64,000 bases of DNA from Notospermus geniculatus (taxonomy: Eukaryota > Nemertea > Pilidiophora > Heteronemertea > Lineidae). Below are positions 12,893-25,174 of the stretch, in pieces; position 1 is the first letter of the stretch, and the number at the start of each line of letters is the position of its first letter. The DNA lies in assembly GCA_002633025.1 (NCBI GenBank), contig NMRB01002584.1, positions 12,899-76,898 of the forward strand. Direction: 5' to 3'. The notes under the pieces are model-generated. The model had not been told where the DNA came from and did no database searches. It was given only the letters and a program-made list of their open reading frames with translations. Made by a program: the position numbers and the translations under genes.

Positions 12893-13532
12893 GATTGTTT
12901 TCTTCCAAGAAACGCCACACAATGCCTTGGTGATGTACCCTTTAACAGTCTCCACAAACGCCTCATTGGTTGGAGGAAAACTGCAAAGTTTGGGAGTCTT
13001 TCCTGTTGTCGATGCCCATACCTTCCATCGTGTTTCTGACATTGAATTGGTTGAGCTTTGTCCATAGCAAGCTGACACATAAATGCAGTGGCTTGTGCTA
13101 TAACATACTCTATTGGAGCATCCACAAACCTAGATGTGAGAACCAGCATCGACAACACGAAAGAGATCGTCATCACCTTCCAAACTTTGCAGTCCTCTTC
13201 CAACCAATGAGGCGTTTGTGGAGAATGCTAAAAGGGCCCATTACCAAGCCACTGTGTGGCGTTCATTGGAACAAAATAATCCAACAGAAATGGATCCTGA
13301 ATTTTTGGCTAGACAATGGACCCAAAGCAAAACGCTCAAGCCAACATATCTCCTGGAGAATACAAGACTCGCTCCCGAGTATATCATGCGTCTCATCAAA
13401 TGTGGACGTGCAAGTGTGCCACTCCATGCGGTACTCGTGCACTAGCTGCACTAGTAACAAACTGAACTGCACAATATTTTGTGCTTGTTGTGGTACAGGC
13501 TGCTGCCAGAAAAAATTAGTTTCCATGAAATA
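12893..13532. mobile_element. Inverted repeat block with a cysteine-rich transposon-like ORF remnant
   Basis: The segment 12893-13000 recurs in inverted orientation at about 13185-13290 (shared GCAAAGTTTGG, GGCGTTTGTGGAG). On the + strand, frames after 13200 give AHYQATVWRSLE and then, in another frame, a Cys-rich end (CTSCTSNKLNCTIFCACC). A motif of this type ends a large repetitive ORF family in marine invertebrates, as far as I recall. Frames are broken, so this is a decayed fragment. Confidence 0.35.
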
Positions 13533-13654
13533 AATGTGTTCAAAGAACTAGTATTCTCTACAATTAAATGAACATTACTCATGACCATATAGGGAAGGGT
13601 TAGAAACAGGTAAATAAAATTGATTACACTACACTATGTCACAACATGTGAATT

Positions 13655-14280
13655 AAATAATGACTAATCAACCTTCTATTTGGTTTCAATGGATTCCAGA
13701 ACCTGTGTCTAGACACTAAAATTATCAGCCTATGTTCAATATGAAAGAAGTTGCGTCCAGTTTCATGTAATGGCGGCCATCTTGGACGCCATCTTTGATT
13801 GTTGGAGGTGTATTCTGAAAAGGAAAATACATGTAGTCTGAATGGATCCCTTGAACTCCAAAACCTATGTCTAGACAGCAAAATAATCATTGTATAGTGA
13901 ATATGAAAGACGTTATGACCAGTTTCATGTAATGGCGGCCATCTTGGACGCCATCTTTGATTGTCGGAGGTGTAATATGACATTGGAAATGGTCTTAATG
14001 GATCCCTGGAACCCCAAAACCTATGTCTAGTCACCAAAATAATCATTGTATGGTGAATATGAAAGAGTTATGAATAAAGTTCACGTAACGGCAGCCATTT
14101 TGGATTTACAGTTACGTAATATATTACCGACATTGAAAATGGTCTTATTGGATTCCTCGACCTCCAAAACCTATGTCTAGACACCAAAATTATCAGCCTG
14201 TGGTAAATACAAAGGAAGTTATGACCGATTTCATGTAACAATGGCCATCTTGGACGCCATCTTGGATTTCTCAAAATGCT
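13655..14280. repeat. About 160-bp tandem repeat, four imperfect copies
   Basis: AACCTATGTCTAGACACCAA recurs near 13690, 13860, 14020 and 14168, and TTTCATGTAATGGCGGCCAT recurs after each copy. Long minus-strand frames here are repeat artefacts. Confidence 0.75.
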
Positions 14281-14807
14281 CAAGGGTGGCCGGAGTCCAC
14301 CCGGTGGAATCTTAAAACTGACCCCCAGGGCTACTCAAATCCATCGGAAAAAAACTATATAAGACATTTCCGGGTTCAGTGAAAAAACCCATTTGGCTGC
14401 CGGACTATATCGTAATGGACTAGGCGCACAGTTAAGTGCAGTATGACATCATCATGAGAACGGAGTGACTGAATTTGCATTTTCTAATGATTAGTTCATC
14501 ATTCAGCATTAGAAACAGCCATAAGTCTAGATTGTTCTTGAAAATTGTGCATTGAATCAAAGTTGTGACTAAAATTTCATTTCTTTTCCAATTTTTTACT
14601 GGGTATATGAATTCAAGTTCAGGTACGCAACGACGACATTAAAAAAAATCCCGTCAGCACCGATGAAAAAAGGATCTACGAAGCTGGTTATTATTTTGTT
14701 GAACGTTTTTTTCTGAATCACCCTGTGTACGTCATGGTCCCCGAACGACATAACCCAACGGAAAAGAAATTGATCAACCACACGATACACAGATTAAACC
14801 ACAAATA

Positions 14808-15513
14808 GACTAGTAGAAGAGACCAATTTTGTCCCAAAACCTGGAAAAAATTAAGGGGTGAACGATTTTTATGTCATTTTATGCATATGACTCTGAGAAA
14901 TCACATACTGAAAATCCCCATAAATCCCCTTTGGGGAAAATGTTTTATTACGGTTTGAATTTTTGGAACTGACTTTATCATTAGACCCAAGACAGAGCTT
15001 TGTACAGGAGGATGGGAACCGATGTACAACTAACTTATGAACGGTTGGATTTACACCCCATAAATGTATTACCAATAGATAGAAACATGGCACTTTAGAA
15101 GCAGATAAGCATGTTTTTAATTGTTTTATATAATAAGAAATAACATTTTATGTAAATTAACACAAAATAGGTCAAAATACATAAAAATGCAGTTTGCAAT
15201 TACATAACTAGTTAAAAATTACAAAAACGTGTTTTTTCGATTAAGAGGCACCATGTTTCTATCTGTTTGTAATACATTTATTGGGTGTAAATCCAACCGT
15301 TCAAAAGTTAGTTGTACATCCGGTCTCAATTCTCCTGTACAAAGTTCAGTTCTGGGTTTAACGATAAAGTTTAAAAACCACGTAAAATTTTTTCCCCAAG
15401 TGGGATTGATGGGGATTTTTAATATGTGATTGAGGAGTCTTCAACAGACATAGTGACACATGTTTCGTTTAAGATTTAATTTTTTTCTGGGTTTAACCGT
15501 TCTTCTACCAGTC
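14808..15513. mobile_element. Large foldback element, about 700 bp
   Basis: The left arm, 14808 to about 15115, pairs imperfectly with the right arm, about 15230-15513. GACTAGTAGAAGA at the left mirrors TCTTCTACCAGTC at the right, and the arms share TGTACAACTAACTT, GGATTTACACCC and ACATGGTGCC-type blocks. No transposase ORF. Confidence 0.7.
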
Positions 15514-16555
15514 TAAAATAGCAATCTGTTTATCCGTACTGACAACAACGAGTCACTTTCAACCCACCAGTACGAGTAGAAAATGTGCGCCAATGAACAA
15601 CAAGGGACCGTGGGCCTATTCACGCTGTACTGCACGGGGGCGGTCACAGGCACTCATAATGAACAGGTGTGGCAGGAATCAACGTCCTAGGAATGCAAGT
15701 CCGCCAAACAATAGTCCGCTATTGTAAGGTTATATTCGAATGGCCGTGACCTCCGTAGCCATATAATATTCTAATCCCTCGCTGAACAATAAGACCGGAC
15801 TTTGATTCCAGGGGGACTTTGATTCCTGTCACACCTGTCTTAAATCGATGAAACTAGAGTATGTCGTGGGAATCATCCCAGGGTCTTTATTGTACAATGC
15901 TTTAGCAACAGCCCTGATGAAAAAATCCAACACACTACGATATTATACATTCAACGCTTTTGTAAATCCATCGATTTGTCCTTCAGATCAGTATGAAATA
16001 GAATCGGTCGACAAAAACAACTTGTTAATACAGTCTTTCTACGATTTTCATATTGTGTGCGGTTATGAATGATGTATTGTGTCATACTCTAAAATCAATG
16101 CATGTGAAAAACATATTACAATCAAGCTTGTCGCGAGCACAAAAGGAATCTTCGTAACGGTTTTCCTTCGATCCCCCTTCCTCGGCGCATTTTGATTAAT
16201 GTTGAACTACGTAGAGGGAATACATATGACATATGTCTTGACATATAGTATGTCTGGCGAAGGTCAGCGTCGAACGCTCTAACTTTGGAGCCTCCCAAGT
16301 AGATGAACTGGCGGTACAACGACCAAGACTTAACAGTCACATGATTTTGCCAGCTGATGGAGTGGATATACAAGACATTTGCTGAAATATTTTGGAGTGT
16401 CCTCATTGTTCTCATCCTTGGTAGGCCTATAGTTGACCGGACACAATGTAAATTGCTGAGACCAATTCAAACTCCAACAGATGCAAAAGGTAGTAGGCCC
16501 TAGGGGTTTTGTACTTTGGAATCTACTCCAAAATCGCACTTGTAAGGCCACGGAG
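15514..16555. other. Non-coding, no clear feature
   Basis: An open frame at 15848-16072 (+, 74 aa) matches nothing I recognise. No strong repeat structure seen. Confidence 0.4.
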
Positions 16556-16638
16556 ACATGGCTTTAATAATAATAATAACTTTTATTTAATAATAATAAT
16601 AACTTTTACTTATATAGCACCTTACATTGTTGCACAAC

Positions 16639-17023
16639 TAGCCTGGTTCCCTGGCCACCGTCAGATGGCGCGGCGTAGACGGAGGCCAGGCAGTAGCCGT
16701 TGAATTTGATTGAGAAGTGACGTCATGGCCAGGAGACAAAGCCAGCCTAGATTCTGTGTAATCGATTCGACCAAGAATAAAATACTTCAAACTCATAAAT
16801 GTTCGTTCTTTTTACCAGTGCTATGTGTAACACGTATGAATTAGCTAAATCCATATTTTTCCTCTATCATTATTCCCAAATTCGTCCTTTTCATTCTCAG
16901 ATTAATTGACGCTATGAATCCGAGGCCATACCCTTTCCCCGGAATTCAGGGGAAAAGCAAACGGTTACTGCCTGGCCACCGTCTACACAGCGCCATCTAG
17001 ACGGTGGCCAGGGAACCAGGCTA
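16639..17023. mobile_element. MITE with 9-bp target duplication
   Basis: Inverted ends TAGCCTGGTTCCCTGGCCAC and GTGGCCAGGGAACCAGGCTA. The flanks TTGCACAAC at 16630-16638 and 17024-17032 are a perfect 9-bp direct repeat, as expected for a target site duplication. A TAA microsatellite lies just upstream (16568-16605). Confidence 0.85.
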
Positions 17024-17571
17024 TTGCACAACCTCAAAGTGTTTCACACAATAAGAACAAATATGATAAAACAATTTCCCGCTGGGCTCTAGCTCCTCCA
17101 ACATTATCATATCAAAAGCGTAGTATCAGGACTTCGATTCGAAGATAGTGACAGCCTGGTGTCTGGTCTGCAATGCCAATTATCACCAAGAGGAGTAGCT
17201 GAATCCCGGCGGGCAATGCAAGACCTCTGTGACCTTACAACTGCGATTTTGTTGTTTGTAAATCTTGATTCGTGCAATCTGTAGGAAGTTCTTCTTCACA
17301 TTCCGACACGCTAGGGGCGTGCCAAGTCACTTTTTAGATGTCTCCTTCATAACATTTATGCCCGGGTTAAAGCTTTTGCATTTGAATTGCTTCAATTAGA
17401 TTTGTAAATATCCACCACAGGGCCACGAAATGCCGCATTGGCCTGGCGTCTTTCGATATACAGTTCGTCCGAACAGGCCATAGGGTCTCAATGAATCACT
17501 GTGAATGAAATGATAAGAGTAGGCCTATCTATTTGGTGCTGTTTTGTAGTGGTATTTTTAGAAATAAGCTC

Positions 17572-17799
17572 TAATGCCCGTGTCACACTGTCCCGAAATT
17601 AGACACGCGATGGCCACACGAATATGGAATTTTGAATTTTGCGTGAAGATGGCCCCGAAGTCAACTTCCAGAATCTTGCAAATTTTCGATCCCAACCGGG
17701 GTCTTCTTCGACTGGCACTTTTCAGTAAGATTTCCAAAGTTTCCATTAATTCGTATGGCCATCGGGTGTCAACTTCGGGACAGTGTGACACGGGCATTA
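17572..17799. mobile_element. MITE carrying the GACCCC hairpin repeat
   Basis: Ends TAATGCCCGTGTCACACTGT and ACAGTGTGACACGGGCATTA are perfect inverted repeats. The interior (17657-17722) holds, on the minus strand, copy A of the hammerhead-like repeat found also at 32206, 34329 and 56409. Confidence 0.8.
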
Positions 17800-18739
17800 C
17801 GAAAGTGTTCACAGCACATGTTAAAAAAAACCTTCCCCAAGTAAAATATATATTTGAATTCTTGTACCTGGTTGTATATTCCTGATAAAGTCCTCCTGAA
17901 TTCGGAATTTATTGGACACGATCCTAATATTCGGTAAGTAGTATTCACCCATTTCAATTACAATGTACTACCAACAAAAATTTATAATGCGAGCGACGGC
18001 TGGCTTATGAATTTTCGCTACCATGAAAAGTGCATACAGTTCGTCAGGATGCAGAAATGGCATGTGATGGATCAGTAACTCTAAATAAGGAGCGAAAATG
18101 GGCCAATTTTGTGATTTTTCATGAATCTACAGTCAATATATCTGATGTCGGTATCATTCCTTCTTACGCAACAGGGACCTTATTCACAAAGCATCCGCTA
18201 TTACCGGATCCGCAGACGCCTTTACGGGTGACCTAACGGATGCGTTAGAATTGCGCTGCGCCGTATTCACGAAAGGTTCCGTTAGACATCCGTTAAATTG
18301 CGGCGATCCGCTAATTACCGAGCTCCGTTATTCGGTAATCCTACAGCTCTTCGCATGTGGATTGTGAACGCGTGTACACGATATACGTAATTTGTCATCT
18401 GTCCATTTGTGGTAGCGCATCGGAGACAGACCGCCGTGTTCGACTGATATGGTTGGTGCCATCAAACTTAACAGCTAGATGGAGGATTCGACCCGACTGT
18501 GCCGAGCCTGATGCTACGCTGCCCCATTAAAGAAGTTAAAGGGATCGCAGTTCGGGCGCCGCGACCACGTGGCAATGGTGTATTGGTGGTCGAGGCAGGA
18601 GCCCCATCTAGGCTGGTTCCCATCTTTGCCGCGCCACTCCGGCGGCACTCACTCCAGTACCGGTAGCGGAATGGTGTGGAAATCATAGGCTTGCTATGCT
18701 GGTCAGTACTGGGATTTGAACCCATGCCTCCACATGGGG

Positions 18740-18990
18740 AATGAGGATGGGGATTTAGCACAGTGGTGTGCGCGCTTTCCCGCAATGCTGGCAGTGTTGC
18801 CTTATGTGGAGGCGTGGGTTCGAATCCCATTCCCAGTACTGGGAACAGAGCATCCTCGCACCCAGGGTCTTCACAACCGGCTCCCCCTCTCGCGCTTGGG
18901 GAGGGTACGACCGTAAATGACCTGAGATTCTCAGGATGGGAGCAGAGTGGCGAAGACGGAACCAGTCTGCAGTATACCGCACGACGACAA
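18740..18990 (+). mobile_element. tRNA-derived SINE, copy 1
   Basis: The head GGATTTAGCACAGTGGTGTG, with B box GGTTCGAATCC near 18819, resembles a tRNA with a long variable arm. The body (CACCCAGGGTCTTC, CCGTAAATGACC, GAGATTCTCAGGAT) is shared with 26436-26580. Confidence 0.65.
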
Positions 18991-19005
18991 TAACAACGAA
19001 GACAC

Positions 19006-19078
19006 TAGACTGGTTCTTGGTCCCAACATAGCTCAAGCATACTTTCCGTGAGCTATGTTGGGATCAAGTACCAGTCTA
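19006..19078. mobile_element. 73-bp foldback (hairpin)
   Basis: About 28-bp arms (TAGACTGGTTCTTGGTCCCA... against its complement ending ACCAGTCTA) with a short loop. Non-coding; lies about 325 bp before the sideroflexin start. Confidence 0.7.
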
Positions 19079-19403
19079 CGAAGACACATGTACACAACCA
19101 GATAACGTAATACATTGTTTCTGTATTGCTGTCGTCTGGTCGTGTGCTGTGGGTGGTCCTCGCTGCGTGCTGCGTGCGCGTCCCTTCNTAAATTTTAATG
19201 TCATGCGACCGAAAAAAATGGGTTGATTTCACGCCAGAAGTTAATGGAAATGACTGGAAATCACGTTGAAAAAAGAAACTTCGGTCTCATCGATCGCAGC
19301 GCCACGTCGTGACGTTAGTTCGTCCGGTTCCTCATTGAGATTTTAAACTTTTCAAATTCTTTCTCACTTTCTTAGAGTTTCTTCAGAACCCAGAAAAGAC
19401 AGA

Positions 19404-22400
19404 ATGTCAGAAACACTTGCCGTGTCACCAGCAGATGAAAATCTCACAAAGATGAGATTTGACATTGACAAACCTCTATGGGATCTTGACACATTTTCTG
19501 GACGCCTCAAATATTTCTTCTGGATGACAGATTATCGAACTGTCATAAAACCAAACCGGGATCTTTATGCTGCAAAAGATCTTCTTGAAAAATATAGGTA
19601 AGGTAAACAAGTACAGTGGCACCTCTATGGACACCTGCCAGGAGAACACCTCTCTATTAAGGACACCAAAGTTCAGTCCCAAACTGATCACTTCTATTCA
19701 TTTTGACCTCTGTAAACAGGACACCTCTTAATTAAAGGACACCAACTACCAGTCTCGAAGGTGTCCTTAATAGAGAGGTATCACTGGACAGTACAATTAA
19801 GCTTGTAGAATGCTTCTAAACTGAAATCATTGTTGATAGTAACCAAAGTACTCTGTCTGATGTTTTCCTGTTTCGACCAAATGTTTTCTCTTTTAGATTG
19901 GGGCAAGAGCCACCTGGAACGACCAAAGAAAAACTCATTTATGCCAGGAAATTGTATGAGAGTGCCTTCCATCCAGATTCTGGTGAGCTGCAGAACGTGT
20001 TTGGCCGTATGTCGTTCCAAGTTCCAGGTGGTATGGCTCTAACTGGGGCGCTGTTGGCATTTTACAGGTAAGGGCATCATGGGAGGGCCCGTGGGTTCGA
20101 TTCTGGTAGGAAGCAATGTCTCACCTTAGAAACCCGATTTCTATTTCATATTCTTAAGGGCATCATGGCTTATACATGTGAAATATTGAACCAAGAGGGA
20201 GGTACAGACAATATAATTAGTTCTACAATGTAGTAACAGTCTTGCAGTGATGTAAGCAGAAGAAAACCAGTGTGGTCTGAGGAAATCTGTGGCTGTGCTG
20301 TGGAACAGGTCCTCACAAGCAAGAAGAAGGGGAAGGCTCCCAGATCCTCAGCAGCGATTGGGTCGGTGTTTGTCAGGGGCGTTTCCACGATTTCGGAAAA
20401 CGGGGCGCACTGTGCACCCCCTGGATCTGCGCCTGTCTGTAGTGTGTTCTGCCAGCTTTTGTTTGGGTTACGGAATTTTGCGTCCAAGATGCAGTGATAG
20501 TCTGCACAAACTGGTGGGAAATTGATAATTATTTAAATACATGTTATATGTTTTCAGAACAAATACAGCTGTGATATTTTGGCAGTGGGTCAATCAGTCC
20601 TTCAATGCCCTGGTGAATTATACCAACCGGAATGCAGAATCAGACATCACTCCAAAGTAAGTGCGTTGTCCTGCATATCTGACTACCGGTTTGTTGAGCT
20701 GAGTTAAAGAGAAGCATCCTTCTTTTGCATTTCACTGGATTCTTTTTCATGGCAATCCATAAAGATGAGGCTTTTAACCAGAAGTGCCATATTACCGGTA
20801 TACTTTCATTTTACATTTACATTGTTTCTTTCCTTACAAGGAAAATTGGTATAGCTTATGTCTCGGCCACGACTGCTGCCATAGTCACTTCCTTGAGCCT
20901 CAAAAAGTACCTCGCAAAAGTAAGTCGGTAACATTTCACATGCAAATTTTGAGCTTGTCTGTGGCTATTTTGCTGTTTAGTTACTGTAAATTTACATAAT
21001 GGCCTTCTGTAAAAAATGGCCTTCTGTAAACATGTATACTTCCATCTTGTTTTGTGTTTCCCACTTTCAGAGGGCAGGGCCTCTCCTCCAGAGATTTGTA
21101 CCATTCGCAGCTGTCGCTTCTGCTAACTTAGTCAACATACCCTTGATGAGACAGAGGTAAGGGTCTTTTGCCCCTTTAAACCTTTTGAAATGTCCAATAA
21201 ACCCTGAGAACAAGATAATGACATTTCATATTAATACAATACAAGAAAATTTGCATTTCGAGCCAGAGTTGCCTTATAGGATCAGTCAGCTGCGCTGTAT
21301 AGCCAAAAGACGGAAGCAAAATTTTAGCGGACCAATATAAGAGAAAATTCTCCTGATTGGTGCTTAGTCGACCATAAATTCTTGTGACATTGATCTACGC
21401 TCGGTCTTGATTACAGTGAGCTATTTGATGGTATTGCTGTCTTTGATAAAGATGATAACAAGGTGACAGAGTCTAAGGTAGAAGTAACATACTGTTTAAT
21501 CTTTTATCAGGGGTATTGCCTGTATACTGTACATGTACAATACTACATCGAGGTAAATTTCATATGGCAACAGGTGGATACTGCATGTAGGAATACATTC
21601 AATACCGGTATCGGCCAGATGTATTGCGAATGATTTAATTAAAATCAGGAGCCAAGTGTAGTTCTTCACCTTCCCACCAGGGGCCTTACTCAAAGGTACT
21701 CGGAGTAGATGAAGGAATTATGGTTTTTGTGTAGGAATAAAGTATGTGCGAAATTTCTCACAGTAGTGCCCTTGTTTATCTAAAGGGTAGAACTATTCTG
21801 GTATTAGACAGTGCTGACAATGATCTAAACACAGATTTCTATTATGCTTCCAGTATGCAGCACTTAAAGGCATCGGTCAGGTGTCAACATCCAGGGTGTT
21901 TATGGCTTTCAGCACAATGTGTAAGTAGCCAGTCAATCTAATTAGAAAGTCTAGTCTTATGTAATGTGGACAAAAAGAAGAGGTCAGATCTTCTTTTGTT
22001 AAAATCGGAATGAAACCAAGCTGATGTGTCTTTTTGGATCCGAGAAGTAAATACATGTATTCGTGTTGAAACTTAGAGATTTTTCTCTTTATATAGCTTT
22101 ACCTGAGCTATTGCTGTAGAACTAATGATATAATGGACCACTTCTCCTTCTGCAGGTAGTATACCATTTCTGATGGAACATCTTGAACGCTATTCGTGGC
22201 TTCAGCGAAGAAAATGGCTGAATGCCCCTCTACAGGTCCTGTTCTGTGGAATCATGTAAGTTGTAGTCCACTCTAATAGGCCTATTGCACAGGCCTGTCA
22301 ATGAGCAGTTACTGCTCTGCATCTAGTTTGCGAACCGTGTGTGTGTTGATATATCAAAGCACGTGTTGATATCTCAATTTTCGTGTGAGTGACTCTTTAT

Positions 22401-23420
22401 TGCCAGAATTCTCCTGGGTCCATATTCATAAAACTACATTGTACTTAAGTCTAAGTCAAAAGATAAGTATCACACTTAGACTTAAGTACATAGTTTTATG
22501 AATATTGGCCCTGAACTCTTACATTAGTGAAACATGTTTTTCGTGATGTTAAGAATTGTCACCCAGTTCATTGTCAATTTCAGTCTGACCTTCACAGTTC
22601 CGATAGGATGTTCCTTGTTCCCGCAGAAAGCGTGAGTTTGCCCAGTCATTCATTCTCTGACAGTAATTGAATAAGTGGAGCAATTAGAATCAAATCCTCG
22701 TGTTTCAGGCCACAGTTGGCCAGTACGGAGCACAATTGACCTGCCTTTATCCACGTACCTTCCACGTACATCACGCGGAAGCTACGCTGCACTTCATTGC
22801 ATATGGTATGGGCATGCCACGCATCTTTTCTGCATGACCTCCATGCACCATACGCGAATGATGTTATGTCTTCACGGAGTACCTTCTAAGGCGCCACGTG
22901 ACATACATGGAAAAGACGAGGATGGCATGCGCATGATGTGCTACGCGGATGGTACATGGCGCAGAAGTTACGTTAATTGTGCAGAGTACTGTACATACTT
23001 ATATCATAAAATAAAGGGTCTCGCCCGTCATGACACTAACTTTCTGCACTAGGGATTTCTGCACTAGGGATTTGGCCATTTTGCCTTAGCACATACGTGT
23101 AGGCTTCCCATGCTAATACACAGTCTCCTGTGCCCGGTTGAACAAAAGCATACTAGGCGTAGTATCATTCTATCTCCTAGTTGGCTTCTAACTTTGTATG
23201 CATTTGTATACAAAGTTAGAAGCCAACTAGGAGATAGAATGATACTACACCTGACTTCTAATCTCTTCCACTCACAAGAACTGCTTCACTGTCTATCTCT
23301 CATTACAGACAAATATCAAGCCATAAACTTGCCATCATGGACGAGAAGAAGTACACAGCCGTGAAGGAAAAATATGGTGATGATATACCTGGGACACTTT
23401 ACTTTAACAAAGGGCTCTAA
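19404..23420 (+). CDS. SFXN2: Sideroflexin (SFXN2-like), ten exons
   Basis: Exons: 19404-19597, 19897-20067, 20558-20656, 20841-20919, 21071-21156, 21417-21477, 21854-21920, 22156-22255, 22584-22631, 23309-23420. All introns are GT-AG; the sum is 1017 nt, 338 aa, close to the usual length of about 320. Landmarks: [19 protein letters not shown] near the N-terminus, [41 protein letters not shown], a [18 protein letters not shown] membrane segment, [18 protein letters not shown] and the terminal YFNKGL. Sideroflexins are multi-pass inner mitochondrial membrane proteins; some family members transport serine for one-carbon metabolism. The C-terminal APLQV and KEKYGD...YFNKGL features look closest to SFXN2, but paralog assignment is inference. 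Introns carry a MITE (19614), a shortened hAT MITE (20374), a foldback (22416) and a perfect hairpin (23159). Confidence 0.92.
19614..19786. mobile_element. MITE in SFXN2 intron 1
   Basis: Ends CAGTGGCACCTCTATGGACA and GTCCTTAATAGAGAGGTATC (then ACTG) are inverted repeats. The internal TAAAGGACACC motif repeats. Confidence 0.65.
20374..20435. mobile_element. hAT-type MITE, shortened copy (2 of 4)
   Basis: CAGGGGCGTTTCCACGATTT start and GGATCTGCGCCTG end match the family at 24221 and 28345. It is internally deleted. Confidence 0.55.
22416..22511. mobile_element. 96-bp foldback in SFXN2 intron 8
   Basis: Inverted arms GGGTCCATATTCATAAAACT and AGTTTTATGAATATTGGCCC, extending through ACTTAAGTCTAAGT. 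Confidence 0.7.
23159..23248. mobile_element. Perfect 41-bp-arm hairpin in the last SFXN2 intron
   Basis: Bases 23159-23199 are the exact reverse complement of 23208-23248, with an 8-nt loop. It ends 60 bp before the last exon. The lack of any mismatch implies recent insertion or gene conversion between arms. Confidence 0.85.
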
Positions 23421-24220
23421 GGCATTTAAACTAGAAAGAGATGTTCATTGATTATTCTTTGTTTGTTGTTGATTTTATTCTATTTAAAAGATGCCATATT
23501 CACCGATTAATATCAATATTGGGTAAATGTATGTCATGCAGGAGGAAACCAGAGTGCCCGGAGAAAAAACCTGCGATGTCAGATAGTCGCCCTCGCTATG
23601 ACGTGAAGATTGGTTTCGACCCTGAATCGAATCCAGAACCTCAGAGGTGATGGGCGTCGATGTTTCCGTTGCACCACTCTGACAGTCCTACAGTGTCAGT
23701 AAGAGGATGGAGTTTAGGCAAATGAAACAAAGAATAACGTCACATTACACAAGACTCTAATTTAAGTGAGTCTGCAGCCACAATCATTGATCTTCCCATC
23801 ACATCATTTCGTGGTCTGTAACTCATTGCATGTATGAATCATTGCTCAATATTAGATTCCCGAGTGCCTTAGATATTTAGTTTTACATGGTTTGGGGGCA
23901 TATCATTTACTTCAGTCACTAAATACCTTGAATTGCATGTTATACTGTATATAAACTGGGCACATTATATGTGCCCTATAATTTTAGACTTTGAATCTTT
24001 AGGGTGATTAAGGTGAGATTATTACATTATCATGGTTCTGACCACTTTTGAATGCACGATGATCGGCAACTGTTTACTTGCACAGTGAGATCTTATGATA
24101 AAAATATCCCTGATTTGCGATCAGGGGACTTTACAGAAATTGTGATGCATCCTTCTTCCCCTACGAGGGTTAGAATTCTGATTTACCCTTTGGAGAGTCT
24201 GTGTTCTTAAATTGAGCAGG

Positions 24221-24375
24221 CAGGGGCGGATCCAGGATTTGGGAAATGAGGGGGCGCCCTGTGCTAGGAATATTGAAATTTGCGCCAAACCCAAGAATTT
24301 CACGGTCAATTTTACAGATTTTTTGGCTAAAAGAGGATGCGTGCGTCCGGTGCTCCCCCTCTGGATCCGCGCCTG
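24221..24375. mobile_element. hAT-type MITE, copy 3 of 4
   Basis: Ends CAGGGGCGGATCCAGGATTT and CTGGATCCGCGCCTG. The interior matches 28345-28508 (AATTTCACGGTCAATTTTAC). Confidence 0.75.
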
Positions 24376-24986
24376 GCAGGTGAAACATTTTGTTTCATCT
24401 TCAGCCTGTCTCCCAAGAGTCATAAGTCTTGGTAAATGCAGAATATTTCAATGTCTGGTCAGATCATAGATAATATTTTATGCAGGCTGGTCACATTTTT
24501 GCAACCTGCTTGTGGGTGTTGAGACAACAGGTGGCAGAGTTGGATCACATGTCAAAGAAATCTTCTCCCTTCCCCTGGGGTATAAAGGGTGAAGCTGATG
24601 ATTTTATATTACCCGGTAATAAAGGACAAATCAAGAATTTAGTCTGTCTGTTCACCATTGTTTTATACACACCCTTGTTTATTAGGGACAGGGACCTTGT
24701 TAGGGACAGGACCTTGTTTATTAGGGACAGACTCACAGGCAGTAGGCTCGTATGCCAGTAGTTTGTATCTTGTCAGTGGAGTATCAAGTAAAGATTCTTC
24801 GCTCTGACTCCTGTAGACACTCTTGTGTTTTACCTTCTGCATTTCTTGCAGGAGGGTTTTGTAAAAAGTGGTTCCTATGTCACATCTTCAACTTTGCATA
24901 TCAAATTTTGAGCAAATTCTTTGTAACATTATGCATGTATTTCGTGTTCGTGGTGAGGATGACCTGCATTTTCAACAACTGCTCAA

Positions 24987-25174
24987 CAGGGTGTATCAAA
25001 AAAAATGCAACAGTTGATATTTTCCTAAATATTTAAAAACCCAGGCGCCAGTGGTATCAATTTGAAGCTAAGATCCACAGGATTAATATAACCTATGTAT
25101 ATTTGTCATATCCGTCCTAGATTTACAGATATTGGGGAAAATACCAGCTGGTGCGTTTTTTTGATACACCCTGT
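24987..25174. mobile_element. Tc1/mariner-like MITE, copy 1
   Basis: Ends CAGGGTGTATCAAAAAAAAT and TTTTTTTGATACACCCTG are inverted repeats. A related copy lies at about 37735-37862 (shared GAAGCTAAGATCCA and GGATTAATAT). The superfamily is inferred from end sequence only. Confidence 0.65.

Noticed and set aside
12697-13203. Long minus-strand open frames across 12697-13203
   Set aside because: They cross the 91-N gap, so the frame is not real sequence.
13639-14283. Minus-strand coding repeats
   Set aside because: The frames follow the 160-bp tandem repeat and show no protein family.
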